Shown piece after piece: positions 50,478-63,827 of a DNA stretch of 64,000 bases. The position numbers were made by a program, and so were the translations under genes. Under the pieces are notes generated by a model. The model was not told where the DNA came from and made no database searches. It was given only the letters and a program-made list of their open reading frames with translations. This DNA is from Antitrichia curtipendula (Eukaryota; Streptophyta; Bryopsida; Hypnales; Leucodontaceae), in the NCBI GenBank assembly GCA_951230915.1, contig OX579637.1:14136001-14200000 (forward strand). Reading direction: 5' to 3'. Position 1 is the first letter of the stretch; each line of letters opens with the position of its first letter.

Positions 50478-53400
50478 GCACCTCAATTCAAAAAAATACA
50501 GAATAAGGTCAAACCTGTATTTTAATGGTAACAAACATCAAATGTCATAGAATTCCATTTTGAAAGCGATTGGAACCAAATCGCACGAGTTGGAAATACC
50601 CTCAAGTATTTGAATGCCCAAAAATATGAAATTGATGTGTAATTGCAATCCAACCGCACCTCAATTCAAACAAATACAGAATAAGGTCAAACCTGTATTT
50701 TAATGGTAACAAACATCAAATGTCATAGAATTCCATTTTGAAAGCGATTTGAACCAAATCGCACGAGTTGGAAATACCCTCAAGTATTTGAATGCCCAAA
50801 AATATGAAATTGATGTGTAATTGCAATTCAACTTCACCTCAATTCAAAAAAATACAGAATAAGGTCAAACCTGTATTTTAATGGTAACAAACATCAAATG
50901 TCATAGAATTCCATTTTGAAAGCGATTGGAACCAAATCGCACGAGTTGGAAATACCCTCAAGTATTTGAATGCCCAAAAATATGAAATTGATGTGTAATT
51001 GCAATCCAACCGCACCTCAAATCAAAAAAATACAGAATAAGGTCAAACCTGTATTTTAATGGTAACAAACATCAAATGTCATAGAATTCCATTTTGAAAG
51101 CGATTTGAACCAAATCGCACGAGTTGGAAATACCCTCAAGTATTTGAATGCCCAAAAATATGAAATTGATGTGTAATTGCAATCCAACTTCACCTCAATT
51201 CAAAAAAATACAGAATAAGGTCAAACCTGTATTTTAATGGTAACAAACATCAAATGTCATAGAATTCCATTTTGAAAGCGATTGGAACCAAATCGCACGA
51301 GTTGGAAATACCCTCAAGTATTTGAATGCCCAAGAATATGAAATTGTTGTGTAATTGCAATCCAACTTCACCTCAATTCAAAAAAATACAGAATAAGGTC
51401 AAACCTGTATTTTAATGGTAACAAACATCAAATGTCATAGAATTCCATTTTGAAAGCGATTGGAACCAAATCGCACGAGTTGGAAATACCCTCAAGTATT
51501 TGAATGCCCAAAAATATGAAATTGTTGTGTAATTGCAATCCAACTTCACCTCAATTCAAAAAAATACAGAATAAGGTCAAACCTGTATTTTAATGGTAAC
51601 AAACATCAAATGTCATAGAATTCCATTTTGAAAGCGATTCGAACCAAATCGCACAAGTTGGAAATACCCTCAAGTATTTGAATGCCCAAAAATATGAAAT
51701 TGATGTGTAATTGCAATCCAACTTCACCTCAATTCAAAAAAATACAGAATAAGGTCAAACCTGTATTTTAATGGTAACAAACATCAAATGTCATAGAATT
51801 CCATTTTGAAAGCGATTGGAACCAAATCGCACGAGTTGGAAATACCCTCAAGTATTTGAATGCCCAAGAATATGAAATTGATGTGTAATTGCAATCCAAC
51901 CGCACCTCAAATCAAAAAAATACAGAATAAGGTCAAACCTGTATTTTAATGGTAACAAACATCAAATGTCATAGAATTCCATTTTGAAAGCGATTTGAAC
52001 CAAATCGCACGAGTTGGAAATACCCTCAAGTATTTGAATGCCCAAAAATATGAAATTGATGTGTAATTGCAATCCAACTTCACCTCAATTCAAAAAAATA
52101 CAGAATAAGGTCAAACCTGTATTTTAATGGTAACAAACATCAAATGTCATAGAATTCCATTTTGAAAGCGATTGGAACCAAATCGCACGAGTTGGAAATA
52201 CCCTCAAGTATTTGAATGCCCAAAAATATGAAATTGATGTGTAATTGCAATCCAACTTCACCTCAATTCAAAAAAATACAGAATAAGGTCAAACCTGTAT
52301 TTTAATGGTAACAAACATCAAATGTCATAGAATTCCATTTTGAAAGCGATTTGAACCAAATCGCACAAGTTGGAAATACCCTCAAGTATTTGAATGCCCA
52401 AAAATATGAAATTGATGTGTAATTGCAATCCAACCGCACCTCAATTCAAACAAATACAGAATAAGATCAAACCTGTATTTTAATGGTAACAAACATCAAA
52501 TGTCATAGAATTCCATTTTGAAAGCGATTTGAACCAAATCGCACAAGTTGGAAATACCCTCAAGTATTTGAATGCCCAAAAATATGAAATTGATGTGTAA
52601 TTGCAATCCAACCGCACCTCAATTCAAAAAAATACAGAATAAGGTCAAATCTGTATTTTAATGGTAACAAACATCAAATGTCAGAGAATTCCATTTTGAA
52701 AGCGACTTTAACCAAGTTGCACAAGTTGGAAATACCCTCAAGTATTTGAATGCCCAAAAATATGAAATTGATGTATAATTGCAATCCAACCGCACCTCAA
52801 TTCAAAAAAATACAGAATAAGGTCAAACCTGTATTTTAATGGTAACAAACATCAAATGTCATAGAATTCCATTTTGAAAGCCATTTGAACCAAATCGCAC
52901 AAGTTGGAAATACCCTCAAGTATTTGAATGCCCAAAAATATGAAATTGATGTGTAATTGCAATCCAACCGCACCTCAATTCAAAAAAATACAGAATAAGG
53001 TCAAACCTGTATTTTAATGGTAACAAACATCAAATGTCATAGAATTCCATTTTGAAAGCGATTTGAACCAAATCGCACCAGCTGGAAATACCCTCAAGTA
53101 TTTGAATGCCCACAAATATGAAATTGATGTGTAATTGCAATCCAACCGCACCTCAAATCAAAAAAATACAGAATAAGATCAAACCTGTATTTTAATGGTA
53201 ACAAACATCAAATGTCATAGAATTCCATTTTGAAAGCGATTTGAACCAAATCGCACGAGTTGGAAATACCCTCAAGTATTTGAATGCCCAAAAATATGAA
53301 ATTGATGTGTAATTGCAATCCAACTTCACCTCAATTCAAAAAAATACAGAATAAGGTCAAACCTGTATTTTAATGGTAACAAACATCAAATGTCATAGAA

Positions 53401-54215
53401 TTCCATTTTGAAAGCGATTTGAACCAAATCGCACGAGTTGGAAATACCCTCAAGTATTTGAATGCCCAAGAATATGAAATTGTTGTGTAATTGCAATCCA
53501 ACTTCACCTCAATTCAAAAAAATACAGAATAAGGTCAAACCTGTATTTTAATGTTAACAAACATCAAATGTCATAGAAGTCCATTTTGAAAGCGATTTGA
53601 ACCAAATCGCACGAGTTGGAAATACCCTCAAGTATTTGAATGCCCAAAAATATGAAATTGATGTGTAATTGCAATCCAACTTCACCTCAATTCAAAAAAA
53701 TACAGAATAAGGTCAAACCTGTATTTTAATGGTAACAAACATCAAATGTCATAGAATTCCATTTTGAAAGCGATTTGAACCAAATCGCACAAGTTGGAAA
53801 TACCCTCAAGTATTTGAATGCCCAAAAATATGAAATTGATGTGTAATTGCAATCCAACCGCACCTCAATTCAAAAAAATACAGAATAAGGTCAAACCTGT
53901 ATTTTAATGGTAACAAACATCAAATGTCAGAGAATTCCATTTTGAAAGCGACTTTAACCAAGTTGCACAAGTTGGAAATACCCTCAAGTATTTGAATGCC
54001 CAAAAATATGAAATTGATGTATAATTGCAATCCAACCGCACCTCAATTCAAAAAAATACAGAATAAGGTCAAACCTGTATTTTAATGGTAACAAACATCA
54101 AATGTCATAGAATTCCATTTTGAAAGCCATTTGAACCAAATCGCACAAGTTGGAAATACCCTCAAGTATTTGAATGCCCAAAAATATGAAATTGATGTGT
54201 AATTGCAATCCAACC
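50478..54215 (+). repeat. Mixed block with 5-mer and 7-mer spacings
   Basis: Copies at 50834, 51012 and 51190 (TTCACC with GATTGG; CCTCAAATC; TTCACC with GATTGG) recur at 51724, 51902 and 52080, an offset of 890 bp. Copies with CAAACAAATAC start at 50656 and 52436. GTCAGAGAATT with GACTTTAACC and GATGTATAATTG appears at 52614 and 53860, 1246 bp apart, each followed by a GCCATTT copy. ATTGTTGTG copies are at 51190, 51368 and 53326. C64, common at the left end of the window, is nearly absent from here on. Confidence 0.75.
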
Positions 54216-55995
54216 GCACCTCAATTCAAAAAAATACAGAATAAGGTCAAACCTGTATTTTAATGGTAACAAACATCAAATGTCATAGAATTCCATTTTG
54301 AAAGCGATTTGAACCAAATCGCACGAGTTGGAAATACCCTCAAGTATTTGAATGCCCAAAAATATGAAATTGATGTGTAATTGCAATCCAACTTCACCTC
54401 AATTCAAAAAAATACAGAATAAGGTCAAACCTGTATTTTAATGGTAACAAACATCAAATGTCATAGAATTCCATTTTGAAAGCCATTTGAACCAAATCGC
54501 ACGAGTTGGAAATACCCTCAAGTATTTGAATGCCCAAAAATATGAAATTGATGTGTAATTGCAATCCAACTTCACCTCAATTCAAAAAAATACAGAATAA
54601 GGTCAAACCTGTATTTTAATGGTAACAAACATCAAATGTCATAGAAGTCCATTTTGAAAGCGATTTGAACCAAATCGCACCAGTTGGAAATACCCCCAGG
54701 TATTTGAATGCCCAAAAATATGAAATTGATGTGTAATTGCAATCGAACCGCACCTCAATTCAAAAAAATACAGAATAAGGTCAAACCTGTATTTTAATGG
54801 TAACAAACATCAAATGTCATAGAAGTCCATTTTGAAAGCGATTTGAACCAAATCGCACCAGCTGGAAATACCCTCAAGTATTTGAATGCCCAAAAATATG
54901 AAATTGATGTGTAATTGCAATCCAACCGCACCTCAAATCAAAAAAATACAGAATAAGGTCAAACCTGTATTTTAATGGTAACAAACATCAAATGTCATAG
55001 AATTCCATTTTGAAAGCGATTTGAACCAAATCGCACAAGTTGGAAATACCCTCAAGTATTTGAATGCCCAAAAATATGAAATTGATGTGTAATTGCAATC
55101 CAACCGCACCTCAATTCAAAAAAATACAGAATAAGGTCAAACCTGTATTTTAATGGTAACAAACATCAAATGTCATAGAATTCCATTTTGAAAGCGATTT
55201 GAACCAAATCGCACGAGTTGGAAATACCCTCAAGTATTTGAATGCCCAAAAATATGAAATTGATGTGTAATTGCAATCCAACTTCACCTCAATTCAAAAA
55301 AATACAGAATAAGGTCAAACCTGTATTTTAATGGTAACAAACATCAAATGTCATAGAATTCCATTTTGAAAGCCATTTGAACCAAATCGCACGAGTTGGA
55401 AATACCCTCAAGTATTTGAATGCCCAAAAATATGAAATTGATGTGTAATTGCAATCCAACTTCACCTCAATTCAAAAAAATACAGAATAAGGTCAAACCT
55501 GTATTTTAATGGTAACAAACATCAAATGTCATAGAAGTCCATTTTGAAAGCGATTTGAACCAAATCGCACCAGTTGGAAATACCCCCAGGTATTTGAATG
55601 CCCAAAAATATGAAATTGATGTGTAATTGCAATCGAACCGCACCTCAATTCAAAAAAATACAGAATAAGGTCAAACCTGTATTTTAATGGTAACAAACAT
55701 CAAATGTCATAGAATTCCATTTTGAAAGCGATTTGAACCAAATCGCACCAGCTGGAAATACCCTCAAGTATTTGAATGCCCAAAAATATGAAATTGATGT
55801 GTAATTGCAATCCAACCGCACCTCAAATCAAAAAAATACAGAATAAGGTCAAACCTGTATTTTAATGGTAACAAACATCAAATGTCATAGAATTCCATTT
55901 TGAAAGCGATTTGAACCAAATCGCACGAGTTGGAAATACCCTCAAGTATTTGAATGCCCAAGAATATGAAATTGATGTGTAATTGCAATCCAACT
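54216..55995 (+). repeat. 5-mer tandem duplication (890 bp x 2)
   Basis: Order: near-consensus copy; TTCACC with GCCATTT; TTCACC with GAAGTCC, CACCAGTTGG and CCCCCAGG; copy with CACCAGCTGG; CCTCAAATC copy. Units are 54216-55105 and 55106-55995. The private junction CAATCGAACCG ends at 54750 and 55640, exactly 890 bp apart. Small differences (GAAGTCC in the fourth copy of the first unit only; CACAAG against CACGAG in the fifth) show limited divergence. Confidence 0.88.
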
Positions 55996-56351
55996 TCACC
56001 TCAATTCAAAAAAATACAGAATAAGGTCAAACCTGTATTTTAATGGTAACAAACATCAAATGTCATAGAATTCCATTTTGAAAGCGATTTGAACCAAATC
56101 GCACGAGTTGGAAATACCCTCAAGTATTTGAATGCCCAAAAATATGAAATTGATGTGTAATTGCAATCCAACCGCACCTCAATTCAAAAAAATACAGAAT
56201 AAGGTCAAACCTGTATTTTAATGGTAACAAACATCAAATGTCATAGAATTCCATTTTGAAAGCGATTTGAACCAAATCGCACCAGCTGGAAATACCCCCA
56301 GGTATTTGAATGCCCAAAAATATGAAATTGATGTGTAATTGCAATCCAACC

Positions 56352-59300
56352 GCACCTCAATTCAAAAAAATACAGAATAAGGTCAAACCTGTATTTTAAT
56401 GGTAACAAACATCAAATGTCATAGAATTCCATTTTGAAAGCGACTTTAACCAAGTTGCACAAGTTGGAAATACCCTCAAGTATTTGAATGCCCAAAAATA
56501 TGAAATTGATGTATAATTGCAATCCAACCGCACCTCAATTCAAAAAAATACAGAATAAGGTCAAACCTATATTTTAATGGTAACAAACATCAAATGTCAT
56601 AGAATTCCATTTTGAAAGCCATTTGAACCAAATCGCACAAGTTGGAAATACCCTCAAGTATTTGAATGCCCAAAAATATGAAATTGATGTATAATTGCAA
56701 TCCAACCGCACCTCAATTCAAAAAAATACAGAATAAGATCAAACCTGTATTTTAATGGTAACAAACATCAAATGTCATAGAATTCCATTTAGAAAGCGAT
56801 TGGAACCAAATCGCACGAGTTGGAAATACCCTCAAGTATTTGAATGCCCAAAAATATGAAATTGATGTGTAATTGCAATCCAACTTCACCTCAATTCAAA
56901 AAAATACAGAATAAGGTCAAACCTGTATTTTAATGGTAACAAACATCAAATGTCATAGAATTCCATTTTGAAAGCGATTTGAACCAAATCGCACGAGTTG
57001 GAAATACCCTCAAGTATTTGAATGCCCAAAAATATGAAATTGATGTGTAATTGCAATCCAACCGCACCTCAATTCAAAAAAATACAGAATAAGGTCAAAC
57101 CTGTATTTTAATGGTAACAAACATCAAATGTCATAGAAGTCCATTTTGAAAGCGATTTGAACCAAATCGCACCAGCTGGAAATACCCCCAGGTATTTGAA
57201 TGCCCAAAAATATGAAATTGATGTGTAATTGCAATCCAACCGCACCTCAAATCAAAAAAATACAGAATAAGGTGAAACCTGTATTTTAATGGTAACAAAC
57301 ATCAAATGTCATAGAATTCCATTTTGAAAGCGACTTTAACCAAGTTGCACAAGTTGGAAATACCCTCAAGTATTTGAATGCCCAAAAATATGAAATTGAT
57401 GTATAATTGCAATCCAACCGCACCTCAATTCAAAAAAATACAGAATAAGGTCAAACCTGTATTTTAATGGTAACAAACATCAAATGTCATAGAATTCCAT
57501 TTTGAAAGCGATTTGAACCAAATCGCACAAGTTGGAAATACCCTCAAGTATTTGAATGCCCAAAAATATGAAATTGATGTGTAATTGCAATCCAACCGCA
57601 CCTCAATTCAAAAAAATACAGAATAAGATCAAACCTGTATTTTAATGGTAACAAACATCAAATGTCATAGAATTCCATTTTGAAAGCGATTGGAACCAAA
57701 TCGCACGAGTTGGAAATACCCTCAAGTATTTGAATGCCCAAAAATATGAAATTGATGTGTAATTGCAATCCAACCGCACCTCAATTCAAAAAAATACAGA
57801 ATAAGGTCAAACCTGTATTTTAATGGTAACAAACATCAAATGTCATAGAATTCCATTTTGAAAGCGATTTGAGCCAAATCGCACAAGTTGGAAATACCCT
57901 CAAGTATTTGAATGCCGAAAAATATGAAATTGATGTGTAATTGCAATCCAACCGCACCTCAATTCAAAAAAATACAGAATAAGGTCAAACCTGTATTTTA
58001 ATGGTAACAAACATCAAATGTCATAGAATTCCATTTTGAAAGCGATTTGAACCAAATCGCACGAGTTGGAAATACCCTCAAGTATTTGAATGCCGAAAAA
58101 TATGAAATTGATGTGTAATTGCAATCCAACTTCACCTCAATTCAAAAAAATACAGAATAAGGTCAAACCTGTATTTTAATGGTAACAAACATCAAATGTC
58201 AGAGAATTCCATTTTGAAAGCGATTTGAACCAAATCGCACAAGTTGGAAATACCCTCAAGTATTTGAATGCCCAAAAATATGAAATTGATGTGTAATTGC
58301 AATCCAACCGCACCTCAATTCAAAAAAATACAGAATAAGGTCAAACCTGTATTTTAATGGTAACAAAAATCAAATGTCATAGAATTCCATTTTGAAAGCG
58401 ATTTGAACCAAATCGCACCAGCTGGAAATACCCCCAGGTATTTGAATGCCCAAAAATATGAAATTGATGTGTAATTGCAATCCAACCGCACCTCAATTCA
58501 AAAAAATACAGAATAAGGTCAAACCTGTATTTTAATGGTAACAAACATCAAATGTCATAGAATTCCATTTTGAAAGCGACTTTAACCAAGTTGCACAAGT
58601 TGGAAATACCCTCAAGTATTTGAATGCCCAAAAATATGAAATTGATGTATAATTGCAATCCAAACGCACCTCAATTCAAAAAAATACAGAATAAGGTCAA
58701 ACCTATATTTTAATGGTAACAAACATCAAATGTCATAGAATTCCATTTTGAAAGCGATTTGAACCAAATCGCACAAGTTGGAAATACCCTCAAGTATTTG
58801 AATGCCCAAAAATATGAAATTGATGTATAATTGCAATCCAACCGCACCTCAATTCAAAAAAATACAGAATAAGATCAAACCTGTATTTTAATGGTAACAA
58901 ACATCAAATGTCATAGAATTCCATTTAGAAAGCGATTGGAACCAAATCGCACGAGTTGGAAATACCCTCAAGTATTTGAATGCCCAAAAATATGAAATTG
59001 ATGTGTAATTGCAATCCAACTTCACCTCAATTCAAAAAAATACAGAATAAGGTCAAACCTGTATTTTAATGGTAACAAACATCAAATGTCATAGAATTCC
59101 ATTTTGAAAGCCATTTGAACCAAATCGCACGAGTTGGAAATACCCTCAAGTATTTGAATGCCCAAAAATATGAAATTGATGTGTAATTGCAATCCAACCG
59201 CACCTCAATTCAAAAAAATACAGAATAAGGTCAAACCTGTATTTTAATGGTAACAAACATCAAATGTCATAGAAGTCCATTTTGAAAGCGATTTGAACCA

Positions 59301-60623
59301 AATCGCACCAGCTGGAAATACCCCCAGGTATTTGAATGCCCAAAAATATGAAATTGATGTGTAATTGCAATCCAACCGCACCTCAAATCAAAAAAATACA
59401 GAATAAGGTGAAACCTGTATTTTAATGGTAACAAACATCAAATGTCATAGAATTCCATTTTGAAAGCGACTTTAACCAAGTTGCACAAGTTGGAAATACC
59501 CTCAAGTATTTGAATGCCCAAAAATATGAAATTGATGTATAATTGCAATCCAACCGCACCTCAATTCAAAAAAATACAGAATAAGGTCAAACCTGTATTT
59601 TAATGGTAACAAACATCAAATGTCATAGAAGTCCATTTTGAAAGCGATTTGAACCAAATCGCACCAGCTGGAAATACCCCCAGGTATTTGAATGCCCAAA
59701 AATATGAAATTGATGTGTAATTGCAATCCAACCGCACCTCAAATCAAAAAAATACAGAATAAGGTGAAACCTGTATTTTAATGGTAACAAACATCAAATG
59801 TCATAGAATTCCATTTTGAAAGCGACTTTAACCAAGTTGCACAAGTTGGAAATACCCTCAAGTATTTGAATGCCCAAAAATATGAAATTGATGTATAATT
59901 GCAATCCAACCGCACCTCAATTCAAAAAAATACAGAATAAGGTCAAACCTGTATTTTAATGGTAACAAACATCAAATGTCATAGAATTCCATTTTGAAAG
60001 CGATTTGAACCAAATCGCACAAGTTGGAAATACCCTCAAGTATTTGAATGCCCAAAAATATGAAATTGATGTGTAATTGCAATCCAACCGCACCTCAATT
60101 CAAAAAAATACAGAATAAGATCAAACCTGTATTTTAATGGTAACAAACATCAAATGTCATAGAATTCCATTTTGAAAGCGATTGGAACCAAATCGCACGA
60201 GTTGGAAATACCCTCAAGTATTTGAATGCCCAAAAATATGAAATTGATGTGTAATTGCAATCCAACCGCACCTCAATTCAAAAAAATACAGAATAAGGTC
60301 AAACCTGTATTTTAATGGTAACAAACATCAAATGTCAGAGAATTCCATTTTGAAAGCGATTTGAACCAAATCGCACAAGTTGGAAATACCCTCAAGTATT
60401 TGAATGCCCAAAAATATGAAATTGATGTGTAATTGCAATCCAACTTCACCTCAATTCAAAAAAATACAGAATAAGGTCAAACCTGTATTTTAATGGTAAC
60501 AAACATCAAATGTCATAGAATTCCATTTTGAAAGCGATTTGAACCAAATCGCACGAGTTGGAAATACCCTCAAGTATTTGAATGCCGAAAAATATGAAAT
60601 TGATGTGTAATTGCAATCCAACT
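56352..60623 (+). repeat. 12-mer higher-order repeat, 2136 bp
   Basis: GACTTTAACC copies start at 56352 and 58488, 2136 bp apart. The next copies share CCTATATTTT with GATGTATAATTG (56530, 58666), then AAGATC with CATTTAGAAAG and GATTGG (56708, 58844), TTCACC (56886, 59022), GAAGTCC with CACCAGCTGG and CCCCCAGG (57064, 59200), and CCTCAAATC with GTGAAACC and GACTTTAACC (57242, 59378). In the second unit the last two monomers are duplicated in tandem (59556 and 59734), so the remainder is displaced by 356 bp. Confidence 0.87.
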
Positions 60624-63600
60624 TCACCTCAATTCAAAAAAATACAGAATAAGGTCAAACCTGTATTTTAATGGTAACAAACATCAAATGTCATAGAATT
60701 CCATTTTGAAAGCGATTTGAACCAAATCGCACAAGTTGGAAATACCCTCAAGTATTTGAATGCCCAAAAATATGAAATTGATGTGTAATTGCAATCCAAC
60801 CGCACCTCAATTCAAAAAAATACAGAATAAGGTCAAACCTGTATTTTAATGGTAACAAACATCAAATGTCATAGAATTCCATTTTGAAAGCGATTTGAAC
60901 CAAATCGCACAAGTTGGAAATACCCTCAAGTATTTGAATGCCCAAAAATATGAAATTGATGTGTAATTGCAATCCAACCGCACCTCAATTCAAAAAAATA
61001 CAGAATAAGGTCAAACCTGTATTTTAATGGTAACAAACATCAAATGTCATAGAATTCCATTTTGAAAGCGATTGGAACCAAATCGCACGAGTTGGAAATA
61101 CCCTCAAGTATTTGAATGCCGAAAAATATGAAATTGATGTATAATTGCAATCCAACCGCACCTCAATTCAAAAAAATACAGAATAAGGTCAAACCTGTAT
61201 TTTAATGGTAACAAACATCAAATGTCATAGAATTCCATTTTGAAAGCGATTTGAACCAAATCGCACAAGTTGGAAATACCCTCAAGTATTTGAATGCCCA
61301 AAAATATGAAATTGATGTGTAATTGCAATCCAACCGCACCTCAATTCAAAAAAATACAGAATAAGATCAAACCTGTATTTTAATGGTAACAAACATCAAA
61401 TGTCATAGAATTCCATTTTGAAAGCGATTGGAACCAAATCGCACGAGTTGGAAATACCCTCAAGTATTTGAATGCCCAAAAATATGAAATTGATGTGTAA
61501 TTGCAATCCAACCGCACCTCAATTCAAAAAAATACAGAATAAGGTCAAACCTGTATTTTAATGGTAACAAACATCAAATGTCATAGAATTCCATTTTGAA
61601 AGCGATTTGAACCAAATCGCACAAGTTGGAAATACCCTCAAGTATTTGAATGCCCAAAAATATGAAATTGATGTGTAATTGCAATCCAACCGCACCTCAA
61701 TTCAAAAAAATACAGAATAAGGTCAAACCTGTATTTTAATGGTAACAAACATCAAATGTCATAGAATTCCATTTTGAAAGCGATTTGAACCAAATCGCAC
61801 CAGCTGGAAATACCCCCAGGTATTTGAATGCCCAAAAATATGAAATTGATGTATAATTGCAATCCAACCGCACCTCAAATCAAAAAAATACAGAATAAGG
61901 TGAAACCTGTATTTTAATGGTAACAAACATCAAATGTCATAGAATTCCATTTTGAAAGCGACTTTAACCAAGTTGCACAAGTTGGAAATACCCTCAAGTA
62001 TTTGAATGCCCAAAAATATGAAATTGATGTATAATTGCAATCCAACCGCACCTCAATTCAAAAAAATACAGAATAAGGTCAAACCTGTATTTTAATGGTA
62101 ACAAACATCAAATGTCATAGAATTCCATTTTGAAAGCGATTTGAACCAAATCGCACAAGTTGGAAATACCCTCAAGTATTTGAATGCCCAAAAATATGAA
62201 ATTGATGTGTAATTGCAATCCAACCGCACCTCAATTCAAAAAAATACAGAATAAGATCAAACCTGTATTTTAATGGTAACAAACATCAAATGTCATAGAA
62301 TTCCATTTTGAAAGCGATTGGAACCAAATCGCACGAGTTGGAAATACCCTCAAGTATTTGAATGCCCAAAAATATGAAATTGATGTGTAATTGCAATCCA
62401 ACCGCACCTCAATTCAAAAAAATACAGAATAAGGTCAAACCTGTATTTTAATGGTAACAAACATCAAATGTCATAGAATTCCATTTTGAAAGCGATTTGA
62501 ACCAAATCGCACAAGTTGGAAATACCCTCAAGTATTTGAATGCCCAAAAATATGAAATTGATGTGTAATTGCAATCCAACTTCACCTCAATTCAAAAAAA
62601 CACAGAACAAGGTCAAACCTGTATTTTAATGGTAACAAACATCAAATGTCATAGAATTCCATTTTGAAAGCGATTTGAACCAAATCGCACGAGTTGGAAA
62701 TACCCTCAAGTATTTGAATGCCGAAAAATATGAAATTGATGTGTAATTGCAATCCAACTTCACCTCAATTCAAAAAAATACAGAATAAGGTCAAACCTGT
62801 ATTTTAATGGTAACAAACATCAAATGTCATAGAATTCCATTTTGAAAGCGATTTGAACCAAATCGCACAAGTTGGAAATACCCTCAAGTATTTGAATGCC
62901 CAAAAATATGAAATTGATGTGTAATTGCAACCCAACCGCACCTCAATTCAAAAAAATACAGAATAAGGTCAAACCTGTATTTTAATGGTAACAAAAATCA
63001 AATGTCATAGAATTCCATTTTGAAAGCGATTTGAACCAAATCGCACCAGTTGGAAATACCCCTAGGTATTTGAATGCCCAAAAATATGAAATTGATGTGT
63101 AATTGCAATCCAACTTCACCTCAATTCAAAAAAATACAGAATAAGGTCAAACCTGTATTTTAATGGTAACAAACATCAAATGTCAGAGAATTCCATTTTG
63201 AAAGCGATTTGAACCAAATCGCACAAGTTGGAAATACCCTCAAGTATTTGAATGCCCAAAAATATGAAATTGATGTGTAATTGCAATCCAACCGCACCTC
63301 AATTCAAAAAAATACAGAATAAGGTCAAACCTGTATTTTAATGGTAACAAACATCAAATGTCAGAGAATTCCATTTTGAAAGCCATTTGAACCAAATCGC
63401 ACGAGTTGGAAATACCCTCAAGTATTTGAATGCCCAAAAATATGAAATTGATGTGTAATTGCAATCCAACCGCACCTCAATTCAAAAAAATACAGAATAA
63501 GGTCAAACCTGTATTTTAATGGTAACAAACATTACATGTCATAGAATTCCATTTTGAAAGCCATTTGAACCAAATCGCACGAGTTGGAAATACCCTCAAG

Positions 63601-63827
63601 TATTTGAATGCCCAAAAATATGAAATTGATGTGTAATTGCAATCCAACCGCACCACAAATCAAAAAAATACAGAATAAGGTCAAACCTGTATTTTAATGG
63701 TAACAAACATCACATGTCATAGAATTCCATTTTGAAAGCGATTTGAACCAAATCGCACGAGTTGGAAATACCCTCAAGTATTTGAATGCCCAAGAATATG
63801 AAATTGTTGTGTAATTGCAATCCAACT
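59556..63827 (+). repeat. Four-monomer cassette recurring at 2136-bp spacing, to the right edge
   Basis: The cassette is CACCAGCTGG/CCCCCAGG; CCTCAAATC with GTGAAACC and GACTTTAACC; CACAAG; AAGATC with GATTGG. It starts at 57064, 59556 and 61692. The last two are exactly 2136 bp apart, and following copies (TTCACC with GCCGAAAAAT) also correspond: 60446 and 62582. Past 62938 the order becomes irregular: a copy with CCCCTAGG (62938), GTCAGAGAATT copies (63116, 63294), GCCATTT copies, and a GCACCACAAATC copy at 63650. Confidence 0.83.
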
